A DNA stretch of 64,000 nt from Lachnospiraceae bacterium Zagget2 (GTDB lineage: Bacteria > Bacillota > Clostridia > Lachnospirales > Lachnospiraceae), in the NCBI GenBank assembly GCA_001941045.1, contig MSHD01000033.1, positions 1 through 64,000 of the forward strand, read 5' to 3'. This document shows positions 20,603 to 29,351 of this stretch, piece after piece. Every line of letters begins with the position of its first letter. Position 1 is the stretch's first letter. The position numbers and the translations under genes were made by a program. The notes under the pieces were generated by a model that had not been told where the DNA came from, searched no databases, and saw only the letters and a list, made by a program, of their open reading frames with translations.

Positions 20603-21388
20603 ATGATTTTGGACGAACTGGCCGCACATGCCGCCTGGCGTGTGAAGCAGGCGAAGAAAGAAATTTCATTTGGAGAACTGAGGCGCAGGGCGGAGGCTTT
20701 GCAAAGGGGGGATTTCCGCTTTGAAAAGGCGCTGAAAAAGCCAGGCCTTTCCTTCATCTGTGAAGTGAAGAAGGCCTCCCCCTCGAAGGGGCTGATCGCG
20801 CCGGACTTTCCCTATGTGGAGATCGCGCAGGAATACGAGCAGGCAGGAGCGGACTGTGTGTCGGTACTGACAGAGCCGAAGTGGTTTCTCGGCTCGGACG
20901 ATATTTTCCGGGAAATACGCGCGGCGATTCCGCTGCCGATGATCCGGAAGGACTTCACAGTGGACGCCTATCAGATTTATGAGGCGAAGGTGATGGGGGC
21001 GGACGCGGTGCTGCTGATCTGTGCGCTGCTCTCCACCGAGCGGGTGCGGGAATACTTGGCGGTCTGCGACGCGCTGGGCATGAGCGCCCTCGTTGAGACG
21101 CATGATGAGAAGGAGATCGAGTCCGCGGTGCAGGCGGGAGCCAGGCTGATCGGCGTCAATAACCGGAATCTTAAAAACTTTACAGTAGATTTCTCGAACG
21201 CGTCGAGACTGCGGGAGCAGATTCCGCGGGACGCCGTGTATGTGGCGGAGTCCGGTGTGAGAGACGCGCGGGATATTGCTTCGCTTTCAGAGATGGGGGC
21301 GGATGCGGTGCTTGTCGGCGAGGCGCTGATGCGCGCGGAGGATAAGCGCGCGCGGCTCGCGGAATTTCGGGAGGCGGCAAATGGGTGA
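20603..21388 (+). CDS. trpC: Indole-3-glycerol phosphate synthase
   Basis: A 261-residue (beta/alpha)8 barrel enzyme closing the indole ring with loss of CO2 and water. Key motifs are ICEVKKASPSKG (catalytic Glu and Lys), LTEPKWF, the MIRKDFTVDAYQIYEA block with catalytic Lys, LVETHDEKE, GVNNRNLKNF and AESGV. The C-terminus overlaps trpF by eight bases, implying translational coupling. Confidence 0.98.
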   Translation: MILDELAAHAAWRVKQAKKEISFGELRRRAEALQRGDFRFEKALKKPGLSFICEVKKASPSKGLIAPDFPYVEIAQEYEQAGADCVSVLTEPKWFLGSDDIFREIRAAIPLPMIRKDFTVDAYQIYEAKVMGADAVLLICALLSTERVREYLAVCDALGMSALVETHDEKEIESAVQAGARLIGVNNRNLKNFTVDFSNASRLREQIPRDAVYVAESGVRDARDIASLSEMGADAVLVGEALMRAEDKRARLAEFREAANG

Positions 21389-21995
21389 TATAAAAATCAA
21401 AATCTGCGGCCTTTATCGCGGCGAGGATATCGAGGCGGTCAACCGGTATCAGCCCGATTACGCAGGCTTCGTGTTCTATCCGCCCAGCCACCGGTATGTG
21501 TCGAAGTCTCAGATGCAGGTCTGGCGCGAGCGGCTCGACAGGCGAATCCCTGCGGTGGGCGTATTTGTAGATTTGCCGGAGCAGGAAGTGGCGGATTACT
21601 GGAAGGAAGGACTGATTCAGATCCTGCAGCTTCACGGGCATGAGAACGAGAAGTATATTCATAAACTGCGAGAACTCGCTCCAGGCTGCGAGGTCTGGAA
21701 GGCGTTCCGGATACGCACGGCAGCAGACCTGGAAACAGCGCAGGCAAGCAGTGCGGATCACGTTCTGCTCGATAATGGCTACGGGACCGGACAGTGCTTC
21801 GACTGGAAGCTGATGAAGAATAGAGGACTTTCACGACCATTTCTGCTGGCAGGAGGGCTGAATGCGGAAAATATCGGGGAGGCGGCGCGGAACTTTTCCC
21901 CCTGGGGTCTGGACGTGAGTTCCGGCGCGGAGACGGACAAAAAGAAAGATCCGGAGAAAATCCGGAAAATCATCGAGATGGTAAGAAATCTATAA
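21381..21995 (+). CDS. trpF: Phosphoribosylanthranilate isomerase
   Basis: A 204-residue (beta/alpha)8 isomerase converting phosphoribosylanthranilate to the ribulose form. KICGLYRGEDIEAVN contains the catalytic Cys at residue 8, where GLTR is more usual. YAGFVF, QLHGHE, the LLDNGYGTGQCFDW region with the general acid Asp, LAGGLNAENI and GLDVSSGAET follow. It is a stand-alone gene between trpC and trpB. Confidence 0.95.
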   Translation: MGDIKIKICGLYRGEDIEAVNRYQPDYAGFVFYPPSHRYVSKSQMQVWRERLDRRIPAVGVFVDLPEQEVADYWKEGLIQILQLHGHENEKYIHKLRELAPGCEVWKAFRIRTAADLETAQASSADHVLLDNGYGTGQCFDWKLMKNRGLSRPFLLAGGLNAENIGEAARNFSPWGLDVSSGAETDKKKDPEKIRKIIEMVRNL

Positions 21996-22046
21996 TTATA
22001 AAAAAAGATTCAAGATTATATGTGCTGCCAGCGAAAGGGTGGCGGA

Positions 22047-23255
22047 ATGGAGAGAAGGATGGCAGAGACAAGATCCAGAGGGCGTTTCGGCGTGCATGGC
22101 GGACAGTATATTCCCGAGACGCTCATGAACGCAGTGATTGAGCTTGAGGAGGCCTACAATCACTACAAGGACGATCCGCAGTTCCAGGAGGAGCTGACGG
22201 AGCTGTTCAACAATTACGCGGGCAGGCCCTCACGCCTGTACTATGCGAAGAAGATGACGGAGGATCTCGGAGGCGCGAAGATCTATCTGAAGCGCGAGGA
22301 CTTAAATCACACGGGCGCACACAAGATTAACAATGTGCTTGGACAGACGCTGCTCGCGAAGAAGATGGGGAAGACGAGAGTCATCGCGGAGACCGGCGCA
22401 GGCCAGCACGGCGTCGCGGCGGCAACTGCGGCGGCGCTGATGGGTATGGAGTGCGAGGTGTTCATGGGTGAGGAGGACACGAAGCGGCAGGCGCTGAACG
22501 TCTATAAGATGCGGCTGCTCGGCGCGACCGTGCATCCGGTTTCCTCGGGCACCGGTACGCTCAAGGATGCGGTATCCGAGACCATGCGCGAGTGGACGAA
22601 CCGCATTGCGGACACCCATTACGTGCTTGGTTCGGTTATGGGACCGCATCCCTTCCCGACAATTGTGCGCGATTTTCAGGCGGTCATTTCGAAAGAAATC
22701 AAGGAGCAGTGTCTGGCAGCGGAAGGAAAGCTGCCCGATGCGGTGCTGGCCTGCGTGGGCGGCGGCTCGAACGCAATCGGCGCATTTTATCATTTCATTG
22801 AAGACGAGGGCGTAAGGCTGATCGGCTGCGAGGCCGCGGGACGCGGCGTTGACACCTTCGAGACGGCGGCGACGATTGCAACCGGACGGCTCGGAATTTT
22901 CCATGGCATGAAGTCTTATTTCTGCCAGGATGAATACGGGCAGATCGCGCCGGTCTACTCGATCTCGGCGGGGCTTGACTATCCGGGCATCGGGCCGGAG
23001 CACGCCTGGCTTCACGATACCGGCAGGGCGGAATATGTCGCGATCACCGACGACGAGGCAGTAGACGCTTTCGAGTATCTCAGCCGCATGGAGGGCATTA
23101 TCCCGGCGATTGAGAGCGCGCACGCGGTAGCTTACGCAAGAAAGCTGGCCCCGCAGATGGGGAAGGACCAGGTCATGGTCATCAATATTTCCGGGCGCGG
23201 CGATAAGGACTGCGCGGCGATCGCGCGCTACAGAGGGGAGGATCTCCATGAGTAA
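22047..23255 (+). CDS. trpB: Tryptophan synthase beta chain
   Basis: A 402-residue PLP enzyme joining indole and serine. [14 protein letters not shown] opens the protein. The PLP lysine is in [27 protein letters not shown] follows, and the phosphate loop [10 protein letters not shown] is near residue 235. Late motifs include [18 protein letters not shown] and [12 protein letters not shown] 22047 (AAAGGGTGG upstream) is preferred. ATG 22020 would add nine residues without a ribosome site, and ATG 22059 is also possible. It is the trpB1 type that works with TrpA, and its end overlaps trpA by eight bases. Confidence 0.98.
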   Translation: MERRMAETRSRGRFGVHGGQYIPETLMNAVIELEEAYNHYKDDPQFQEELTELFNNYAGRPSRLYYAKKMTEDLGGAKIYLKREDLNHTGAHKINNVLGQTLLAKKMGKTRVIAETGAGQHGVAAATAAALMGMECEVFMGEEDTKRQALNVYKMRLLGATVHPVSSGTGTLKDAVSETMREWTNRIADTHYVLGSVMGPHPFPTIVRDFQAVISKEIKEQCLAAEGKLPDAVLACVGGGSNAIGAFYHFIEDEGVRLIGCEAAGRGVDTFETAATIATGRLGIFHGMKSYFCQDEYGQIAPVYSISAGLDYPGIGPEHAWLHDTGRAEYVAITDDEAVDAFEYLSRMEGIIPAIESAHAVAYARKLAPQMGKDQVMVINISGRGDKDCAAIARYRGEDLHE

Positions 23256-24024
23256 TATCAGAAAAGCATTTGAAAACGGAAAAGCCTTTATTCCCTTTAT
23301 CACCTGCGGCGATCCGGATCTGGATACAACAAAAGCGGTGGTGCGCGCCATGGCGGAAAACGGTGCGGATCTCATCGAACTCGGCATTCCTTTCTCCGAT
23401 CCGACGGCGGAGGGACCGGTGATTCAGGGAGCAAACTTAAGAGCCTTAAGCGGCGGCGTTACGACGGATAAGATTTTCGATATGGTCGTGGAACTCCGAG
23501 AAGACGTGAAGCTTCCGATGGTATTCATGACCTATGCAAATGTGGTTTACTCCTATGGCACAGAGCGCTTTCTCGACCGCGCGGCGGCGATCGGTATGGA
23601 CGGTCTGATCCTGCCGGACGTGCCCTACGAGGAGAAGGCAGATTTCTCAGGCGCGTGCAGGGAGCGTGGCCTAGACCTCATCTCCCTGATTGCGCCGACT
23701 TCCCACGAGCGCATTGCGATGATCGCGAAGGAGGCGGATGGTTTCGTCTACTGCGTCTCATCCCTCGGGGTGACCGGCATGCGAAGCGAGATCACGACCG
23801 ACGTGGGAGCGATGGTAAAGCTTGTGAAAAGCGTCTCCGACATTCCGGCGGCGATCGGCTTCGGCATCTCGAATCCGCAGACCGCGGCAAAGATGGCTGC
23901 GCAGTCGGACGGCGTGATCGTCGGCTCCGCGATTGTGAAGCTCATCGAGAAATACGGGCGCGGCGCCGTGCCATATGTGGCAGAATTTGTGCGGGAGATG
24001 AAAGCAGCGATTTCACCAGACTGA
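23248..24024 (+). CDS. trpA: Tryptophan synthase alpha chain
   Basis: A 258-residue barrel that splits indole-3-glycerol phosphate to indole, passed by tunnel to Trp[16 protein letters not shown] is at the start. The catalytic Glu lies in [19 protein letters not shown], the Asp in [33 protein letters not shown] and the phosphate site GFGISNPQ are also present. It is the last gene of the operon. No clear terminator follows before the next promoter. Confidence 0.98.
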   Translation: MSNIRKAFENGKAFIPFITCGDPDLDTTKAVVRAMAENGADLIELGIPFSDPTAEGPVIQGANLRALSGGVTTDKIFDMVVELREDVKLPMVFMTYANVVYSYGTERFLDRAAAIGMDGLILPDVPYEEKADFSGACRERGLDLISLIAPTSHERIAMIAKEADGFVYCVSSLGVTGMRSEITTDVGAMVKLVKSVSDIPAAIGFGISNPQTAAKMAAQSDGVIVGSAIVKLIEKYGRGAVPYVAEFVREMKAAISPD

Positions 24025-24052
24025 CAAGCGAAAATTTGGATAAAATTACGTA

Positions 24053-24081
24053 TGGACTTCGTTGGCTGTGTGTGTTATACT
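24053..24081 (+). promoter_or_regulatory. Promoter of the coiled-coil gene
   Basis: TGGACT at 24053-24058, 17-base spacer, TATACT at 24076-24081. It separates this gene from the trp operon. Confidence 0.65.
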
Positions 24082-24143
24082 GACGTCACTCGTATCGTGA
24101 TGTAACTTGCAGGAAATCCATCAAATGATATGGAGGATGGAAT

Positions 24144-24623
24144 ATGACAGACAGCCAGAAACTTGACCTGCTGCTTACGAAAGTGGGTAATATCGAGACA
24201 GATGTAGCGGAACTGAAAACAAATGTAGCGGAACTGAAAGAGGATGTAGCGGAGCTGAAAGCGGACATGGTCGAAGTGAAAGCTGACGTAGCGGAGCTGA
24301 AAGAGGATGTGGCGAATCTGAAGGCGGACATGGTCGAGGTGAAAGCCGACGTGGCGGAGCTGAAGACGGATGTAACGGAACTGAAAACAGACATAGCGAA
24401 TCTGAAGACAGATGTAGCGATATTGAAAAGAGATGTGGCCGGTATCAGGCTGACGATTGACAATGAGCTGCGTGTTAATATCATGCGCGTGGCGGAGGGA
24501 CATCTCGATCTGGTGCGCCATCTGAAGGAGGCTGGCAGAAAAGGCAGCGAGATGGAGATGCTGACGGTGAGAGTCAATGTTCTGGAGCGCGATGTCAGGG
24601 AGCTGCGACATCAGTTTGCGTAG
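24144..24623 (+). CDS. Heptad-repeat coiled-coil protein of unknown function
   Basis: A 159-residue soluble protein with no catalytic motif. Residues 20-103 are twelve unbroken seven-residue units of the type DVAELKT/DMVEVKA, with V and L in the a and d positions and Asp/Lys outside, so a parallel coiled coil is expected. The last 55 residues (DNELRVNIM..., ending VRELRHQFA) are less regular but still helical. No signal peptide or membrane helix is present. TGGAGGATGG precedes ATG 24144. The gene has its own promoter and terminator. It may be a structural or adaptor protein, but nothing in the context tells which. Confidence 0.8.
   Translation: MTDSQKLDLLLTKVGNIETDVAELKTNVAELKEDVAELKADMVEVKADVAELKEDVANLKADMVEVKADVAELKTDVTELKTDIANLKTDVAILKRDVAGIRLTIDNELRVNIMRVAEGHLDLVRHLKEAGRKGSEMEMLTVRVNVLERDVRELRHQFA
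24201..24452 (+). repeat. Tandem 21-bp coding repeats
   Basis: Twelve head-to-tail 21-bp units encode the heptads of the coiled-coil protein. A higher-order 63-bp period is visible: the DMVEVKA-DVAELK unit pair recurs 63 bases later with few changes. Such arrays can gain or lose whole heptads by slippage. Confidence 0.9.
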
Positions 24624-24650
24624 ACTGCAGATGGAGAGCTGAACGAAAAG

Positions 24651-24695
24651 ACAGGGTGAATTACAGAAAAATCTGTGTTCCCCTGTTTTTGTATT
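24651..24695 (+). terminator. Terminator after the coiled-coil gene
   Basis: ACAGGG at 24651-24656 pairs with CCCTGT at 24681-24686. GAA/TTC and ACAGA/TCTGT continue the stem inward around a short A loop, and TTTTTGTATTT follows. Confidence 0.85.
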
Positions 24696-24800
24696 TACTG
24701 GTTACAACGAAGACGGAGCCATTTTCCTTTTTTCCGTCTGTTATTTTGAAAGGAACTGTGATAAGATAGGGAAAGCGTTTTATGGCAGGAGGAAATTTAC

Positions 24801-26381
24801 GTGGCAGACTTGCGAAAAGAGATAGAGAAGCGGCGGACCTTTGCGATCATCTCGCACCCGGACGCGGGAAAGACGACGCTGACGGAGAAATTCTTATTAT
24901 ATGGCGGCGCGATCAATCTGGCGGGCTCCGTCAAGGGGAAGGCGACCGCGCGGCACGCGGTGTCGGACTGGATGGAGATCGAGAAGGAGAGAGGAATCTC
25001 GGTTACCTCGTCAGTGCTGCAGTTTCATTATGACGATTATTGCATCAATATTCTGGACACGCCGGGACACCAGGATTTCTCGGAGGATACTTACCGCACG
25101 CTGATGGCGGCGGACTCCGCGGTCATGGTCATCGACGGCTCGAAGGGCGTCGAGGCGCAGACACGGAAACTTTTCAAGGTCTGCGTCATGCGGCATATCC
25201 CGATCTTTACCTTTATCAACAAGATGGATCGCGACGCGATGGACACCTTTGACCTTCTGGACGACATCGAGAAGGAGCTCGGCATCGCGACCTGTCCGAT
25301 CAACTGGCCAATCGGGTCCGGCAAGGAGTTCAAGGGCGTCTACGACCGCGCCGGACAGAAGATTCACGTCTTTTCTGATACGGAGAAGGGGACGAAGGAG
25401 GGCGCGGATCTCGTGCTTTCGCTTGACGAGGCAGGAGATGTGCTGCTTTCCGGACAGAGGGAGAAGCTGGAGGAGGAAATCGAGCTGCTCGACGGCGCGA
25501 GCGCGGAGTTTGACCAGTCGCTGGTTGACCGGGGTGAGCTCTCACCGGTTTTCTTCGGCTCAGCCCTGACCAATTTTGGCGTCGAGATTTTCCTGAAGCA
25601 TTTCCTGAAGATGACGAGCCCGCCCCTGCCGCGGCAGGCGGACGTTGGCCTCATCGACCCGGTGGAGGAACCATTCTCCGGCTTTATCTTCAAAATTCAG
25701 GCGAATATGAACAAGGCGCATCGCGACCGCATTGCCTTCCTGCGCGTCTGCTCCGGCAAATTCGAGGCGGGCATGGAAGTCACGCATGTGCAGGAAAATA
25801 AAAAAATACGCCTCTCACAGCCGCAGCAGATGATGGCGCAGGAGCGCAAGATCGTGGACGAGGCCTATGCGGGCGACATCATCGGACTCTTTGATCCGGG
25901 TATTTTCTCCATCGGCGATACAGTCTGCATGCCGGGACGCCGGATTGAGTATGAGGGTATTCCGACCTTCGCGCCGGAGCACTTCGCGCGCGTGCGCCAG
26001 CTGGACACGATGAAGCGCAAGCAGTTCGTCAAGGGCATCGAGCAGATTGCCCAGGAGGGCGCGATCCAGATCTTTCAGGAATACAACACCAGCATGGAGG
26101 AGATCATCGTCGGAGTCGTGGGCGTGCTGCAGTTCGACGTCCTGAAATATCGCCTGAATAATGAGTATAATGTGGAGATTGCGCTGGAAAACTTACCGTA
26201 TGAGCACATTCGCTGGATTGAGAATCCGGAGATCGATATGGATAAGATAAACGGCACGTCTGATATGAAAAAAATCAAGGATCTCAAAGGACGCCCGCTT
26301 CTGCTCTGGGTCAACAGCTGGAGTATCGGGATGACCCTGGACAGGAATGAGGGGCTGCGGCTGAGCGAATTCGGGAGATAA
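24801..26381 (+). CDS. prfC: Peptide chain release factor 3
   Basis: A 526-residue translational GTPase that recycles RF1/RF2 from the ribosome. G motifs are clear: HPDAGKTTLTEK, the ERGISVTSS switch, DTPGHQDFSEDTYR and NKMDRD. RF3-specific C-terminal sequences follow (VGVVGVLQFDVLKYRLNNEY). The start is GTG 24801 with CAGGAGG about eight bases upstream. The protein ends in LRLSEFGR, as in other RF3s. It is monocistronic by appearance. Confidence 0.97.
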   Translation: MADLRKEIEKRRTFAIISHPDAGKTTLTEKFLLYGGAINLAGSVKGKATARHAVSDWMEIEKERGISVTSSVLQFHYDDYCINILDTPGHQDFSEDTYRTLMAADSAVMVIDGSKGVEAQTRKLFKVCVMRHIPIFTFINKMDRDAMDTFDLLDDIEKELGIATCPINWPIGSGKEFKGVYDRAGQKIHVFSDTEKGTKEGADLVLSLDEAGDVLLSGQREKLEEEIELLDGASAEFDQSLVDRGELSPVFFGSALTNFGVEIFLKHFLKMTSPPLPRQADVGLIDPVEEPFSGFIFKIQANMNKAHRDRIAFLRVCSGKFEAGMEVTHVQENKKIRLSQPQQMMAQERKIVDEAYAGDIIGLFDPGIFSIGDTVCMPGRRIEYEGIPTFAPEHFARVRQLDTMKRKQFVKGIEQIAQEGAIQIFQEYNTSMEEIIVGVVGVLQFDVLKYRLNNEYNVEIALENLPYEHIRWIENPEIDMDKINGTSDMKKIKDLKGRPLLLWVNSWSIGMTLDRNEGLRLSEFGR

Positions 26382-26649
26382 GGCGAAGGGGACGCCCGGG
26401 GCGGGGTCGTACATCTGTTCCCGGACCCGCTCTCGCTCAGTGTGGAGCGTAGTGGTACTAGGTTCAGTCATCGCCCCGATGGGGCTCGACTTCACCAAGG
26501 ACCGACGCTCCACAATGGTCCGGTCACAGAAATGCGACTCCGCCCCGGGCTCACGCATCGGCACAGTGTCCCGGATTCGCTCAGGGTCAGCTGTGTGGCC
26601 TGCCCGGGTCATCCCTCACGGGGATATAAATATGGTGGCAAAATTCTGC

Positions 26650-26678
26650 TTTTCAAAGAGGAGATATTTTGCTATACT
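26650..26678 (+). promoter_or_regulatory. Possible promoter inside the repeat region
   Basis: TTTTCA at 26650-26655 and TATACT at 26673-26678 with a 17-base spacer. It would transcribe the second half of the palindromes and the yqhY-nusB genes. Confidence 0.45.
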
Positions 26679-26702
26679 TACCATATCTATGAAGGAGTAT
26701 TA

Positions 26703-26744
26703 TTGTCGCTTGTCTGTTGTTGCGTTGCGTGTTCGTCCTGGTAA
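26703..26744 (+). CDS. Possible Cys-rich 13-residue peptide
   Basis: AAGGAG at 26692-26697 is followed five bases later by TTG 26703 and an open frame of 13 codons ending in TAA. The peptide would contain four Cys. It lies 25 bases after a promoter-like sequence. An ATG at 26689 in another frame gives a 24-residue alternative without a ribosome site. Support is weak and it may be chance. Confidence 0.15.
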   Translation: MSLVCCCVACSSW

Positions 26745-26812
26745 AGCGGAGTGTGCAAAGTGACTTCGTGCACTGTCCGCCTGCTACTGCGTAGCGCTTC
26801 CGTATCGGACAT

Positions 26813-26933
26813 CTGTCTTAAGAACCATTGTGGAGCGTCGGCACTTAGCGAAGGCGAGTGCCGCGTAGTGGCACGATGGCTGAGCTTAGTACCGCTACGC
26901 TCCGCACTGAGCGAGAGCGGGTTCTTCAGACAG
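26813..26933. repeat. Nested palindrome within the repeat region
   Basis: CTGTCTTAAGAACC (26813-26826) pairs with GGTTCTTCAGACAG (26920-26933) with one mismatch. Inside, GTGGAGCGT pairs with ACGCTCCGC, and CGGCACT/AGTGCCG forms a side hairpin near 26839-26862, giving a branched structure. Confidence 0.75.
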
Positions 26934-26954
26934 AGGTCCGGGGAGGGAGCGCGT

Positions 26955-27017
26955 CCCTGTAGCCACAGCGTAACGCAGGAGACGGACGTGACCCTGTAGC
27001 CATAGCGTAACGCAGGA
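26955..27017 (+). repeat. Two 26-bp direct repeats, 37-bp period
   Basis: Copies at 26955-26980 and 26992-27017 begin CCCTGTAGCCA and end GTAACGCAGGA, differing by one base. Each can fold through CCTG/CAGG ends. They lie just upstream of yqhY. Confidence 0.85.
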
Positions 27018-27054
27018 AACACCCCAGGCGGCAATTGTGAAGGAGGTATCCGTT

Positions 27055-27429
27055 ATGGAGAAGATGGAGAGAGCCACCCACGTTATTCAGGAGGATGAGG
27101 GGAAAGGCGCGGTGCAGATTGCGGACGAGGTCGTTGCGATCATCGCGGGCATGGCGGCTACAGAAGTAAAGGGCGTCGCGTCCATGGCCGGTAATATCCG
27201 GAATGAGCTCGTGGCGAAGATGGGGATGAAAAGCCTGCAGAAAGGCGTCCGTGTAGAAGTGACGGACACAGATGTGAAGGTAGACCTCGCGCTGAATATG
27301 GAGTTCGGGACGAACATCCTCGAGGTGTCCGGGATGGTGCAGGAGAAAGTGAAGGCCGCGATCGAGAGCATGACAGGCATGAAGGTGTCGGTGGTGAATG
27401 TCCGGGTAGCCGGCGTCGCGCTGGAGTAG
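27055..27429 (+). CDS. yqhY: Asp23/Gls24 family envelope stress response protein (YqhY-like)
   Basis: A 124-residue protein of the Asp23 family. It shows [24 protein letters not shown], an [12 protein letters not shown] strand pattern and the VNVRVAGV ending typical of the fold. ATG 27055 has AAGGAGG at 27040-27046. A GTG at 27037 would add six residues but overlaps nothing useful. The position directly before nusB is the conserved Firmicutes context of YqhY, which is linked to control of acetyl-CoA carboxylase and lipid synthesis in Bacillus. That role is assumed here only by family. Confidence 0.9.
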   Translation: MEKMERATHVIQEDEGKGAVQIADEVVAIIAGMAATEVKGVASMAGNIRNELVAKMGMKSLQKGVRVEVTDTDVKVDLALNMEFGTNILEVSGMVQEKVKAAIESMTGMKVSVVNVRVAGVALE

Positions 27430-27445
27430 AGATCGGGACAGCTAA

Positions 27446-27474
27446 GGGGACTGCCGCGGCAGTCCCCTGTTTTT
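27446..27474 (+). terminator. Perfect-palindrome terminator or attenuator between yqhY and nusB
   Basis: GGGGACTGCC at 27446-27455 pairs fully with GGCAGTCCCC at 27458-27467, then TGTTTTT. The U run abuts GGAGG of the nusB ribosome site, so nusB would depend on read-through. Confidence 0.85.
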
Positions 27475-27485
27475 GGAGGATGAAG

Positions 27486-27899
27486 ATGAAAAGACGAGAA
27501 CTGCGGGAGCACATTTTTCAGCTCCTCTTTCGAGTAGAGTTCAATGAACAGGAAGAGATGCCGGAGCAGGTCGGCCTGTTTGTCGAGGATATGAAAGAAG
27601 AGACCGAGGTGAGCCCGGAGGATGAGGCCTATATTTCCGGGAAATATGAGAGGATCGCGGAGCGGATTCCCGAGATCGACGCCCTGATTGACGGGGGGTC
27701 CGAGAAATGGAAGACCGCGCGCATGGGCCGCGTCGATTTGACGATCCTCCGGCTGGCGCTGTTTGAGATGAAGTATGATGAGGATATTCCGGAGAAGGTC
27801 GCGATCAACGAAGCGGTCGAACTTTCCAAGAAATATGGAGGGGACGAGTCACCGGCCTTCATCAACGGCGTGCTCGCGAAGCTTGCGCAGAAGGAATAG
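27486..27899 (+). CDS. nusB: Transcription antitermination factor NusB
   Basis: A 137-residue all-helical RNA-binding protein that with NusE (S10) loads on boxA of rRNA leaders. It begins [18 protein letters not shown] and has the conserved [14 protein letters not shown] and [26 protein letters not shown] blocks. ATG 27486 is better placed than ATG 27480, because GGAGG at 27475-27479 directly touches the latter. xseA follows after two bases. Confidence 0.96.
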   Translation: MKRRELREHIFQLLFRVEFNEQEEMPEQVGLFVEDMKEETEVSPEDEAYISGKYERIAERIPEIDALIDGGSEKWKTARMGRVDLTILRLALFEMKYDEDIPEKVAINEAVELSKKYGGDESPAFINGVLAKLAQKE

Positions 27900-27901
27900 C
27901 C

Positions 27902-29107
27902 ATGGCCAGAAATGTGTACACCGTTTCACAGGTAAACCAGTACATTAGAAACATGTTCGCCCAGGATTTCATGCTGCGGCAGATCTATGTGAAGGGCGAG
28001 GTGTCCAATTGCAAATACCATACGTCCGGCCATATCTATTTTTCCCTGAAGGATGAGAGCGGAGCCATCGCCTGCGTTATGTTTGCCGGCGACCGCAGGA
28101 GCGGCCTGCCTTTTCGTATGCAGGACGGGCAGAAAGTGATCGCGCTTGGCGCGGTGCGTGTCTTTGAGCGAACCGGGCAGTATCAGCTCTATGCAAAACA
28201 GATCACGCCGGACGGGGAGGGCGCGCTTTATCTCAGGTTTGAACAGCTCAAGAAAGAGTTGCTCGAGATGGGCATGTTTGATGAGCAGTTCAAAAAACAG
28301 ATCCCTTTCTACAGCAGGACGGTCGGTATTGTGACCGCACCCACCGGGGCGGCGATCCGTGATATCATGAATATCGCCCATCGAAGAAATCCCTATGTAC
28401 AGTTGATCTTAAGTCCCGCGCAGGTACAGGGGGAGGGAGCGGCGGACAGTATCGTGCGGGCGATTCGCCTCCTGGATGCGCGCGGCGTGGATGTGATGAT
28501 TGTGGGCCGCGGCGGAGGTTCGATCGAGGATCTCTGGGCTTTCAATGAAGAGGCGGTGGCGCGCGCTATTTTTGCCTGTTCCACTCCGGTGATCTCAGCG
28601 GTGGGACATGAGACGGACACGACGATTGCGGATTATGTCGCGGATCTTCGGGCGCCGACCCCATCCGCGGCGGCGGAGCTGGCGGTAGCGGACTACCGGC
28701 AGCTGATGGAAGGACTGGAGCTTTTTGGCTGTCAGCTGACGGACCGGATGGAGCAGAAGATTATCAATCTGAAGAACGCGCTGGAGGATCGCGCCCTGCG
28801 TTTTGACCGGGAGAGTCCGGCCGATCAGATCCGGGAGAGGAGAACCCGGGTGTCCGCACTGCAGAAAGATCTCGGTTACGCGATGGAGACGAAGACGGCG
28901 GATCGCCGTCACAGAATGGAACGGCTCGCGGGACTTCTGGAGGGCTGTTCACCGCTGCTGCGTCTGCAGCAGGGTTATTCGTATACGCAGACGGAGTTAG
29001 GGAGCGCGCTGCGCAGCATTTCCCAGGTGCAGGAGGGGTCGCAGCTTCGTATCCGAGTGACGGACGGCGTTGTCCGGGCGCGTGTGGAGTCCGCGCTGCC
29101 GGAGTGA
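27902..29107 (+). CDS. xseA: Exodeoxyribonuclease VII large subunit
   Basis: A 401-residue subunit of the single-strand DNA exonuclease. The N-terminal OB fold (YTVSQVNQYIRNMF, VKGEVSNCKYHTSGHIYFSLKD) binds DNA. The nuclease domain has GIVTAPTGAAIRDI, VGRGGGSIEDLWAFNEE, and SAVGHETDTTIAD-ADLRAPTPSAAAE. A coiled-coil region follows. It lies in the usual nusB-xseA-xseB-ispA order. Confidence 0.97.
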   Translation: MARNVYTVSQVNQYIRNMFAQDFMLRQIYVKGEVSNCKYHTSGHIYFSLKDESGAIACVMFAGDRRSGLPFRMQDGQKVIALGAVRVFERTGQYQLYAKQITPDGEGALYLRFEQLKKELLEMGMFDEQFKKQIPFYSRTVGIVTAPTGAAIRDIMNIAHRRNPYVQLILSPAQVQGEGAADSIVRAIRLLDARGVDVMIVGRGGGSIEDLWAFNEEAVARAIFACSTPVISAVGHETDTTIADYVADLRAPTPSAAAELAVADYRQLMEGLELFGCQLTDRMEQKIINLKNALEDRALRFDRESPADQIRERRTRVSALQKDLGYAMETKTADRRHRMERLAGLLEGCSPLLRLQQGYSYTQTELGSALRSISQVQEGSQLRIRVTDGVVRARVESALPE

Positions 29108-29120
29108 GGAGGAGAGCAGG

Positions 29121-29351
29121 ATGGAACAGACACAGGAGGAAAAATTCAATCTTGAAAAGGCTTTGTCACAGATTGATGAGATCCTGAAAAAGCTTCAGGA
29201 CAGGGATGTCTCTCTGGAGGATTCCTTTGCACTCTATAAGGAAGGTATGGAGCTTCTGAAATTGTGCAATGAAAATATTGAACATGTGGAAAAACAGATG
29301 AAGATTCTTGCGCAGGAAGGGGAGGACGTATGGGAGGCAGCACAGAGTTAA
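29121..29351 (+). CDS. xseB: Exodeoxyribonuclease VII small subunit
   Basis: A 76-residue partner of XseA. It has the family pattern NLEKALSQIDEILKKL, then VSLEDSFALYKEGMELLKLCN. ATG 29121 follows GAGGAGGAGAG. Upstream in-frame starts lie inside xseA. Its end overlaps ispA by 22 bases, suggesting coupled translation. Confidence 0.95.
   Translation: MEQTQEEKFNLEKALSQIDEILKKLQDRDVSLEDSFALYKEGMELLKLCNENIEHVEKQMKILAQEGEDVWEAAQS

Larger units (their letters stand above)
26382..27054. repeat. Non-coding region dense in inverted and direct repeats
   Basis: No convincing gene lies in these 673 bases. The 48 bases at 26426-26473 recur inverted at 26874-26921 with 43 matches, and all five differences keep G-U pairing on an RNA. 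A second nested palindrome lies at 26813-26933. A GTGGAGCGT/ACGCTCCAC pair spans 26442-26513. Two 26-base direct copies start at 26955 and 26992. The composition differs from neighbouring genes. It may be a family of intergenic palindromic elements, or an RNA. Confidence 0.75.

Noticed and set aside
24201..24452. A CRISPR array
   Set aside because: The 21-bp units are contiguous with no spacers, keep the reading frame and encode heptads of a coiled coil.
26440..26763. A protein-coding gene of about 100 residues in the repeat region
   Set aside because: Several overlapping frames are open only because of the repeat composition. No ribosome site or protein family pattern supports them, and inverted repeats run through them.
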